64,000 bases of DNA from Amycolatopsis sp. NBC_01480 (lineage in GTDB: Bacteria; Actinomycetota; Actinomycetes; Mycobacteriales; Pseudonocardiaceae): assembly GCF_036227205.1 (NCBI RefSeq), contig NZ_CP109442.1, forward strand, positions 2,232,001 through 2,296,000, read 5' to 3'. The notes below the pieces were generated by a model. The model ran no database searches and was not told the origin of the DNA. It was given only the letters and a program-made list of their open reading frames with translations. The translations under genes and the position numbers were made by a program. Every line of letters starts with the position of its first letter. The first letter of the stretch is position 1. Positions 57,651 through 64,000 of this stretch are shown here, piece by piece.

Positions 57651-58310
57651 GTGCGCGTATTGGTAGTGGAGGACGAGCAGCTGCTGGCGGACTCGATTGC
57701 CGAGGGATTGCGCCGGTTTTCGATGGCCGTCGACGTCTGTTACGACGGCGGGCAGGCGCTGGAGCGGGTCGGCGTGCACGCCTACGACGTGGTCGTGCTG
57801 GACCGCGACCTGCCCGTGGTGCACGGCGACAAGGTGTGCTCCGCGGTGCTGGCGACCGGCGGCGAGGCGCGGGTGCTGATGCTGACCGCCGCCGCCGACA
57901 TCACCGACCGCGTCGCCGGGCTCGGGCTGGGCGCCGACGACTACCTGACCAAGCCGTTCGCGTTCGCCGAGCTGGTCGCCCGCGTCCAGGCGCTGGGCCG
58001 CCGGGCGCGCCCCGCGCTGCCGCCGGTGCTGGAGCGCGGCGACGTCGTGCTCGACCTGCCCCGGCACCAGGCCGCCCGCGCGGGCCGGTTCCTGCCGTTG
58101 TCCCCGAAGGAGTTCGCCGTGCTGGAAGTGCTGATGCGGGCCGAAGGCACGGTGGTGAGCGCCGAGGACCTGCTGGAGAAGGCGTGGGACGAGCACGCCG
58201 ACCCGTTCACCAACGCCGTGCGGGTGGCGGTGATGACGCTGCGCCGCAAGCTCGGCGAGCCGCCGGTGATCGAGACCGTGCCCGGGGCCGGCTACCGGTT
58301 CGGCGCGTGA
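57651..58310 (+). CDS. OmpR-type response regulator
   Basis: 219 aa from a GTG. Receiver with VEDE pocket, Asp51 in VVVLDRDLPV, Thr in LMLTAA and Lys in YLTKPF. C-terminal winged helix with LSPKEFAVLEVLMRAEGTVV and TLRRKLGEPPVIETVPGAGY. Overlaps the sensor kinase start (GTGA). Divergent from the MacAB-like operon, which it likely controls. Confidence 0.94.
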   Translation: MRVLVVEDEQLLADSIAEGLRRFSMAVDVCYDGGQALERVGVHAYDVVVLDRDLPVVHGDKVCSAVLATGGEARVLMLTAAADITDRVAGLGLGADDYLTKPFAFAELVARVQALGRRARPALPPVLERGDVVLDLPRHQAARAGRFLPLSPKEFAVLEVLMRAEGTVVSAEDLLEKAWDEHADPFTNAVRVAVMTLRRKLGEPPVIETVPGAGYRFGA

Positions 58311-59497
58311 GGCGCCCCCGGCTGTCGGTCCGCAACCGGCTCACCGCGATGTACGGCGGCCTGTTCCTGCTCGCCGGGCTCGTGCTGCTGCTGATCAACT
58401 ACGCGCTGGTGAACGGCTCGCTGCCGGACGCCGGCCAGTTCGCCACGACGGCGGTCCAGGGGACCCGGGCCGAGGCCGCGGGTGTCGCCCTCGCGCCGGC
58501 CATCCCGGTGGAGCACACGCCGTCGAGCCTCAAGCTCGTGGCGGCCACGCAGGCGGCGATCACGGACTACCGCTCGGCGACGCTGTCCACCCTGCTCGTC
58601 GGGTCCGCCGTCGCGCTGCTCGTCGCGGCCGCGCTGGCCGTGTTCTTCGGCTGGGTGATGGCGAGCCGCACGCTGCGGCCGCTGCACACGATCACCTCGA
58701 CCGCCCGCAAGCTCGAGGCCGGCCGGCTCGACCGGCGGATCAACCTCGACGGCCCCGAGGACGAGCTGAAGGAGCTGGCCGACACCTTCGACGGCATGCT
58801 CGACCGGCTCGGCGAGTCCTTCGACAGCCAGAAACGCTTTGTCGCCAACGCTTCCCACGAGCTGCGGACCCCGCTCGCCGTGCAGCGGACGCTGATCGAA
58901 GTGGCGTTGGCCGACCCCGAGGCCGGCCCCGAGCTGCGCAAGCTCGGCGAGCACCTGCTGCTGACCAACGAGCGCAGCGAGCGCATGATCGAGGGCCTGC
59001 TGGTGCTGGCGCGCAGCGACCGCGGGCTGCCCTCGCGCTCGCCGGTGCGGCTGGACAAGGTCGTCCGCACCGTGATCACCGCGACCGCCGCCCAGGCCGA
59101 GGAGGCCGGCGTCGTGGTCGAGGCGAACCTGCGCGCGCGGACCGTGGCCGGCGACCCGGTGCTGCTCGAACGCCTGGTGACGAACCTTGTGGTCAACGCG
59201 ATCACGTACAACTCCCGCGGCGGCTGGGTGCACGTCGAGATCAGCGGCGACCCGGCGCTGACCGTCCGGAACTCGGGCCCGGTGGTGCCGGCGGACGCGG
59301 CGGCCACGCTGTTCGAACCGTTCCGGCGGCTCGCCGCCGAGCGGACCGGCAACTCGCGCAACGCCGGCCTCGGGCTGTCGATCGTGCGCTCGGTCGCCGA
59401 GGCGCACGACGGCGAAGCGTCGGCCAGGCCGGGCCCGCGGGGCGGGCTCGTGGTCGAGATCCGCTTGCCGCCCAGCGGGTTTTCCACTCATTCGTGA
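58307..59497 (+). CDS. Sensor histidine kinase
   Basis: 396 aa. Two membrane helices (~residues 15-37 and ~95-120) around a short extracytoplasmic loop of ~55 residues; HAMP domain; HisKA with His184 in ANASHELRTPLAVQ; ATPase domain with NLVVNAITYN and GLGLSIV. The small sensor loop suggests it detects its signal in or near the membrane, possibly via the transporter or the lipoprotein encoded next door. Confidence 0.93.
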   Translation: MRRPRLSVRNRLTAMYGGLFLLAGLVLLLINYALVNGSLPDAGQFATTAVQGTRAEAAGVALAPAIPVEHTPSSLKLVAATQAAITDYRSATLSTLLVGSAVALLVAAALAVFFGWVMASRTLRPLHTITSTARKLEAGRLDRRINLDGPEDELKELADTFDGMLDRLGESFDSQKRFVANASHELRTPLAVQRTLIEVALADPEAGPELRKLGEHLLLTNERSERMIEGLLVLARSDRGLPSRSPVRLDKVVRTVITATAAQAEEAGVVVEANLRARTVAGDPVLLERLVTNLVVNAITYNSRGGWVHVEISGDPALTVRNSGPVVPADAAATLFEPFRRLAAERTGNSRNAGLGLSIVRSVAEAHDGEASARPGPRGGLVVEIRLPPSGFSTHS

Positions 59498-59590
59498 CAG
59501 AACGTGGTCGGCGTGTCACGCGATCCGCCGACCCGGCCGGGCTGAGAGAATGTCGAAGATCAAATCGAAAAGACAGCAAGCGGGTGAAGC

Positions 59591-59626
59591 ATCGGCGCGC
59601 CTCGCACGTCAAGTCGACGCGCCGAT
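59591..59626. promoter_or_regulatory. Hairpin in sepH leader
   Basis: ATCGGCGCG (59591-59599) pairs perfectly with CGCGCCGAT (59618-59626) with an 18-nt loop, 44 bp before the sepH ATG. TAACGT at 59628-59633 could be a -10. It may be the terminator of the kinase gene or a regulatory element. Confidence 0.35.
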
Positions 59627-59669
59627 CTAACGTAAGCACCCACAAAGGTGAAGATCGGGGAGGCGAGAA

Positions 59670-60542
59670 ATGCGGGCGCTACGGGTGATCGGGCTGCACG
59701 AGGACGGCAAGTCCATCGTGCTCGAAGACCCGGCGAGCCGTACGCGCTTCCTGCTCCCGGCCGATGAGAGACTGCGCGCGGCGGCGAGGGGTGACATCGC
59801 CCGGCTGGGCCAGATCGAAATCGAGTTGGAGAGCCAGATGCGGCCACGCGAGATCCAGGCGCGAATCCGCGCGGGAGAGTCCGTCGAGCAGGTGGCGGGC
59901 GGTTCCGGCGTTTCGGCGCAGCGCGTCGAGCGCTTCGCCTACCCCGTGCTGCTCGAGCGCTCCCGCACCGCGGAGCTGGCGCAGAGCGCGCACCCCGTCC
60001 GCGAGGACGGCCCCGACGTGCAGACCCTCGGCGAGGTGATCGCGTACGCGTTCGGCGTCCGCGGCCACGACTACACCCAGGCCAAGTGGGACTCCTGGCG
60101 CGGCGACGACGGCAAGTGGGTCGTCGTGCTGCGGTGGAAGGCCGGCCGCTCGGACAACCGCGCGCACTGGTCGTTCGCCCCCGGCGCGCACGGCGGCACC
60201 GTGCAGGCGCTGGACGAAAACGCCGAAGTCCTGCTGAACCCCAACGCCTACCGCGCCCCGCGCACGGTCCGCGCGCTGGAGCCGGCCCGCGACACCGCGG
60301 TCCAGCCGACGCTCGACTCCGCCTCGGCCGACGAGGTGCGCGTGATCGAAGCGCCCACCCGCCCGGACGAGGGCGAAGAGGACGACACGCGCGAGATCCC
60401 GCGCGTTCCGCCGTCCGATGACTCTGACGACGCTGCCGGCGCCGAGTCCGACGAGGGCCAGCGCACGAAGGCCAAGAAGAACCACCCGATCGTGCCGTCG
60501 TGGGAGGACGTCCTGCTGGGCGTCCGCTCGCAGCGCGGTTAG
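59670..60542 (+). CDS. sepH: SepH, cell-division regulator (DUF3071)
   Basis: 290 aa. Actinobacterial FtsZ-binding protein that stimulates FtsZ assembly. N-terminal DUF3071 region MRALRVIGLHEDGKSIVLED with a helix-turn-helix-like segment around GESVEQVAGGSGVSAQRVER; acidic, disordered middle; conserved C-terminal SWEDVLLGVR motif. GGGGAGGCG precedes the ATG. Its TAG overlaps the convergent gene's stop. Confidence 0.92.
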   Translation: MRALRVIGLHEDGKSIVLEDPASRTRFLLPADERLRAAARGDIARLGQIEIELESQMRPREIQARIRAGESVEQVAGGSGVSAQRVERFAYPVLLERSRTAELAQSAHPVREDGPDVQTLGEVIAYAFGVRGHDYTQAKWDSWRGDDGKWVVVLRWKAGRSDNRAHWSFAPGAHGGTVQALDENAEVLLNPNAYRAPRTVRALEPARDTAVQPTLDSASADEVRVIEAPTRPDEGEEDDTREIPRVPPSDDSDDAAGAESDEGQRTKAKKNHPIVPSWEDVLLGVRSQRG

Positions 60543-60895
60543 TCCCCGACCAGCGCGGCCAGGGCTTTCGGCGCGGCCAGGCGGTAGGCGTCGCGGACGA
60601 TCCGGTCCACCTCGGCCCAGTCGACGTCCACGTCCAGCCGCACCCCGAGCCAGCCGTGGTGCCCCACGTACGGCGGCCGGAAGAACCGGTCCGGCTCGGT
60701 GCGCACGAGTTCCTCCTGCGCGCCGGGCGGGGCCGGGCACCAGAACGCGAGCCGCCCGTCCCCGTGGTGGTTGTCGGCGAACCGGACGAACGCCTTCTTC
60801 TCGCGGACGAACCAGGTCGGCTCGCCGTGGCTGATTCGCTCGGAAGCCTCGGGCAGGGCGAGGCAGCGTTTCCGGAGTTCGTCCACGGGCGCCAT
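60539..60895 (-). CDS. MmcQ/YjbR-family protein
   Basis: 118 aa from the ATG at 60895 (MAPVDELRKRCLALPEASER). The CyaY-like DNA-binding fold of YjbR proteins is indicated by ISHGEPTWFVREKKAFVRFA and PPYVGHHGWLGVRLD. Function not established. Convergent to sepH with overlapping stop codons. Confidence 0.87.
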   Translation of the reverse strand: MAPVDELRKRCLALPEASERISHGEPTWFVREKKAFVRFADNHHGDGRLAFWCPAPPGAQEELVRTEPDRFFRPPYVGHHGWLGVRLDVDVDWAEVDRIVRDAYRLAAPKALAALVGD

Positions 60896-60935
60896 CGCGT
60901 CAGTATCGGCCGGGCCGCGGTCTTCGGCCACCGTT

Positions 60936-61535
60936 TCAGAAGACGATCACCAGCACGCCGACCCAGGCCGCCACGAGCCCGACCCCGGCGCCGAGCACCG
61001 CCCAGCGCAGGATCGGCAGGTTGCGGCCCAGCCAGAGCGACGGCGTGATCCCGCCGGTGACCACGAGGGCGGCCAGCACGGCGAGCCATCCGCTGGTCTC
61101 GCGCGCGAGCGTGCCCGCCAGCGCGAGCATCGCGACCACCACGAGCACGGTGGCGAACGCGGACACCGTCAGTCCCGTGAACCACGGCACCGGTTCGCGG
61201 CGGTGCCGGGCGCGCCGCGGCTCGCGTTCGCCGGGCGCCGGCGGCGGGGGCTCCACCACCGTTTCCACTCCCGAAACCGGGTCGACGAACCGCACCTGGG
61301 TCCCCATCACCGCGGCCAGCCGTCCGGCGAGCTGACGGCCGCGCTGCGAAACCACCGAGCCCGCGACCTCAGTCTCCGGCCCGGTGCGCGACACCGCCGA
61401 GGCGACGCGCGCCCATTCGTGCAGCGCCTGCGCCAGGTCGGCACCGATCGCGAGCCGGCGCGGGTCGACCTCGCGCGCGTGCTCGCCGCCCGGACCGGCG
61501 AGCACCGCGCGCTCGCCGCGGATCCGCAGCTCCAT
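60936..61535 (-). CDS. DUF2537 membrane protein
   Basis: 199 aa. N-terminal soluble domain MELRIRGERAVLAGPGGEHA through ALHEWARVASAVSR, basic linker (REPRRARHRREPVPW), then four membrane helices in two pairs to the C-terminus. Actinobacteria-specific; typically near sepH. Function unknown. Confidence 0.83.
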   Translation of the reverse strand: MELRIRGERAVLAGPGGEHAREVDPRRLAIGADLAQALHEWARVASAVSRTGPETEVAGSVVSQRGRQLAGRLAAVMGTQVRFVDPVSGVETVVEPPPPAPGEREPRRARHRREPVPWFTGLTVSAFATVLVVVAMLALAGTLARETSGWLAVLAALVVTGGITPSLWLGRNLPILRWAVLGAGVGLVAAWVGVLVIVF

Positions 61536-61612
61536 AGTGTCCTTCCGCGCCGGTGAATCACTATCAGCGTGTGCCACCTTAGTAGTGGGCGTGCCCACGG
61601 CGTGGCACCTCG

Positions 61613-62428
61613 TCAGCTGGTGGCGGCCACCTCGTGGAACGCGACGGCGGCCGCGGTGGCGACGTTCAGCGAGTCGACCCCCGGCACCATCTCGATCCGC
61701 ACGGCCAGATCGGCGGCCGCGATCGCGTCGGCCGACAGCCCCGGCCCCTCGGCGCCGAGCAGCAGCGCGATGCGGCCCGGCACCCGGGCGCGCAAACCTC
61801 GCAACGGCACCGAATCGGCCCGCGGGGTGAGCGCGGCGACCCGGAACCCGTTTTCCCGCAGCATATCCAGCCCGCCGGGCCAGTTGTCGAAGGTCGCGAA
61901 CGGCACTCGCAGCACGTGCCCCATCGAGACGCGGACGCTTCGCCGGTACAGCGGATCGGAGCAGCCGGGCGCGAGCAGCACCCCGTCGACGCCGAGCGCG
62001 GCGGCGTTGCGGAACAGCGCGCCGAGGTTCTCGTGGTCCCCGACCCCTTCCAGCACGGCGAGCACGCCCGCGCCCGCGACCACCTCGTCCACCGTCGGCG
62101 GCACGGGACGATCGGCGACGGCCAGCACCCCGCGGTTGAGGTGGAAGCCGACGACTTCGGCCATCGTCTCCGCGGATGTGACATATGCCGGCGCGTCGAC
62201 TCCCTCGAGCTCGTCCGCCAATTCGCGGAATCGCCGTTCCACGCCGAGCAATGCTCGCACCGGATAACGCGAAGCGAGCATCCGCCCGACCACCACGGTC
62301 CCCTCGGCGATCACCAGTCCCCGCCCACCGGGACGGTCCGGGCGCCGGTCCGCTGTGGACAAGTCACGGAAGTCGTCGAGCCCCGGATTCGCCCGGTCCT
62401 CGGTGAAGATCAGTTCGGCCACCCGCAC
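61613..62428 (-). CDS. SpoU/TrmH-family RNA 2'-O-methyltransferase
   Basis: 271 aa. N-terminal substrate-binding domain followed by a SPOUT domain with the three motifs: NLGALFRNAAALGVDG, ALLLGAEGPGLS and MVPGVDSLNVATAAAVAF. Methylates a ribose in rRNA or tRNA with SAM; the target site is not determined. Divergent from the glutamate-cysteine ligase-family gene. Confidence 0.92.
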   Translation of the reverse strand: MRVAELIFTEDRANPGLDDFRDLSTADRRPDRPGGRGLVIAEGTVVVGRMLASRYPVRALLGVERRFRELADELEGVDAPAYVTSAETMAEVVGFHLNRGVLAVADRPVPPTVDEVVAGAGVLAVLEGVGDHENLGALFRNAAALGVDGVLLAPGCSDPLYRRSVRVSMGHVLRVPFATFDNWPGGLDMLRENGFRVAALTPRADSVPLRGLRARVPGRIALLLGAEGPGLSADAIAAADLAVRIEMVPGVDSLNVATAAAVAFHEVAATS

Positions 62429-62635
62429 AGTCTGACATCCGCCCTCAGCCCGCCCGGCTGGTCCGAACGACGGGCATTCCCTGGTACGAACGGGGGGTTT
62501 TTGCAGTGAGTTAACCCGCCGTGACAGAGAGCACCAGTTTGGCCGCTAGCCCGCCGTGGCCCGCTGTGCAACGGTGGGCGCCCTGGCAGTCCCCGCCCGG
62601 ACACCCGCGGATCGCAGCCAAGGAGCGCGTCACAC

Positions 62636-64000
62636 ATGGGTACGGATCTCTCGGCCGCACCGTCGGTTCACCTCGACCGCGGACGGTATCGCCGTAAGGT
62701 CCAGCGTTGTCTCGACACGTTGGCCCGAATGCTCACGGATGGGAGCTTTTCCTTTCCCCGCAAGAACATCGGGCTCGAAGTGGAGTTGAACCTGGTCGAC
62801 GGCCGGCTGCGCCCCTCGATGACCAACACCGCGGTGCTGGAGGCGATCGACGATCCGTCCTTCACCACCGAGCTGGGCCAGCACAACCTCGAGCTGAACG
62901 TGCCGCCGCGGCCGCTGGCCGGGGATTCGGCTCTACAGCTGGAAGACGACCTTCAGGCGTACCTCGGCAAAGCGGCGGAGAAGGCCACCGACACGGGCTC
63001 GACGCTGGCCATGATCGGCATCCTGCCCACCCTGCGCCAAGAGCACTTCGATCAAAAATGGCTCACCAACAAAACGCGGTATTCGTCACTCAACGACCAG
63101 ATTTTCGCCGCCCGCGGCGAGCGGATCTCGCTTTCCATGGAGGGCGCGGCGCTTCCCGGCGCGCAGCCGGAAAGGCTCCGCAGCTATTCGGAATCCATTC
63201 TTCCGGAAGCCGCGTGCACCTCGGTTCAGCTGCACCTGCAGGTCGCGCCCGAGGAATTCGCGGCGCACTGGAACGCGGCGCAGTGCCTGGCCGGCGTGCA
63301 GATCGCGCTCGCCGCGAATTCGCCGTTCCTGCTCGGCAAGGCGCTCTGGCACGAGACGCGCATCCCGCTGTTCCAGCAGGCCACCGACACGCGGCCGGAG
63401 GAGCTGAAGAACCAGGGCGTGCGCCCGCGGGTGTGGTTCGGCGAGCGGTGGATCACGTCGATCTTCGATCTGTTCGAGGAAAACGTCCGGTACTTCCCCG
63501 GGCTGCTGCCCGAGACCGACGGTGAGGACCCGATCGAAACGCTGGAGGCGGGCCAGGCGCCGAAGCTCACCGAGCTGCGGATGCACAACGGCACCATCTG
63601 GCGCTGGAACCGGCCGGTGTACGACGTGGTCGACGGCCTGCCGCACCTCCGGGTGGAGAACCGCGTGCTGCCGGCCGGGCCGACCGTGGTGGACATCGTT
63701 GCCAATGCGGCGTTTTTCTACGGCGCGCAACGGGCGCTGGCCGAGCAGGAGCGGCCGGTGTGGACGCAGATGTCGTTCCAGGCCGCGGAGGAGAACCTGT
63801 ACGCGGGCGCGCGCAAGAGCTTCGACGCGCAGCTGTACTGGCCGGGCATCGGCTGGATCCCGCCGGACGAGCTGGCGTTGCGCGTGTTGCTGCCGCTGGC
63901 GCACGAGGGCCTGCGCCGTTCCGAAGTCTCCGATGAGGCCCGGGTGAAGTACCTCGGCATCATCGAGCGCCGGTGCCTGGCGCGGCGCAGCGGCTCGACC
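62636..64000 (+). CDS. Glutamate-cysteine ligase family protein (GCS2), 3' truncated by window end
   Basis: 455 residues visible, open to the last base; family members are ~480-510 aa, so 30-50 residues are missing. Starts at ATG 62636 (AAGGAGCG upstream), MGTDLSAAPSVHLDRGRYRR. ATP-grasp-like GCS2 features: GLEVELNLVDGRLRP, ELGQHNLELNVPP, the EAACTSVQLHLQV block, and RPRVWFGERWITSIFDLFEE. It would ligate glutamate to an amine or cysteine. Exact product uncertain; mycothiol producers use such ligases in ergothioneine (EgtA) or other pathways. No coding frame reaches a stop, hence a partial feature. Confidence 0.88.
   Translation, partial: MGTDLSAAPSVHLDRGRYRRKVQRCLDTLARMLTDGSFSFPRKNIGLEVELNLVDGRLRPSMTNTAVLEAIDDPSFTTELGQHNLELNVPPRPLAGDSALQLEDDLQAYLGKAAEKATDTGSTLAMIGILPTLRQEHFDQKWLTNKTRYSSLNDQIFAARGERISLSMEGAALPGAQPERLRSYSESILPEAACTSVQLHLQVAPEEFAAHWNAAQCLAGVQIALAANSPFLLGKALWHETRIPLFQQATDTRPEELKNQGVRPRVWFGERWITSIFDLFEENVRYFPGLLPETDGEDPIETLEAGQAPKLTELRMHNGTIWRWNRPVYDVVDGLPHLRVENRVLPAGPTVVDIVANAAFFYGAQRALAEQERPVWTQMSFQAAEENLYAGARKSFDAQLYWPGIGWIPPDELALRVLLPLAHEGLRRSEVSDEARVKYLGIIERRCLARRSGST

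Overview
The window is one contiguous piece of a high-GC actinomycete chromosome. GC is strongly biased to third codon positions, GTG starts are frequent, and 1-4 nt start/stop overlaps are common. Mycothiol-dependent aldehyde dehydrogenase, SepH, DUF3558 and DUF2537 proteins, two citrate synthases and urease without UreE all fit Pseudonocardiaceae. Amycolatopsis or a close relative is my inference; no rRNA gene is present to confirm it.

Layout. 0.2-5 kb: acyl-CoA ligase, then a sugar-type ABC importer (lipoprotein plus two permeases, no ATPase). 5-11 kb: DUF4190 membrane protein, Tat-exported metallophosphoesterase, PaaI-type thioesterase with a frameshifted C-terminus, secreted C39-like protease, mycothiol-dependent dehydrogenase coupled to a YGSN-motif protein. 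11-16.3 kb: a methyltransferase pseudogene broken by a frameshift and an ~80 bp inverted-repeat insertion; a divergent FAD-oxidase / TetR-GlpD locus; then a scar with an IS5-type transposase remnant and a truncated DUF222-like gene that keeps an SOS-box-like site. 16.3-19.2 kb: four-gene XRE / membrane protein / NatAB-like ABC operon with a palindrome at its start codon. 19.3-34 kb: serine hydrolase, photolyase, citrate synthase, PfkB kinase, TetR/acyl-CoA dehydrogenase pair, amidohydrolase, GNAT-epimerase pair, TetR plus two tandem metallo-beta-lactamase-fold genes, DUF3558 lipoprotein, MFS exporter and PdxH. 34-42 kb: NCS1 permease with a Cys-rich tail, DUF805 protein, TetR and the urease operon ureABCFGD. 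42-54 kb: second citrate synthase, TetR and an EphD-like hydrolase-dehydrogenase fusion, a lower-GC FkbM methyltransferase, an ABC exporter-histidine kinase-NarL regulator operon, serine hydrolase, membrane protein and SerC. 54-64 kb: MacAB-like ABC system with a repeat-containing lipoprotein, divergent from an OmpR-type two-component pair; then SepH, a YjbR-like protein, a DUF2537 protein, a SpoU methyltransferase and a glutamate-cysteine ligase-family gene that runs off the end.

How they work together. The housekeeping set gltA, pdxH, citA, serC, sepH, DUF2537 and spoU looks like a conserved actinobacterial backbone. Between these genes lie accessory cassettes, often with a TetR regulator and a recognisable palindrome in the promoter. 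Urease and the NCS1 permease would fit uptake and breakdown of nitrogenous compounds.

The most unusual structure is a set of long, near-perfect intergenic palindromes. One sequence occurs three times (9.2, 19.3, 26.3 kb) and another twice (29.1, 43.4 kb); four further single palindromes share the same architecture. Their arms are nearly identical over 22-25 bp between distant loci, which terminator function alone does not explain. The other leading candidate for an undescribed system is the lipoprotein / HlyD-like adaptor / MacB-like transporter / two-component locus at 54-59.5 kb.
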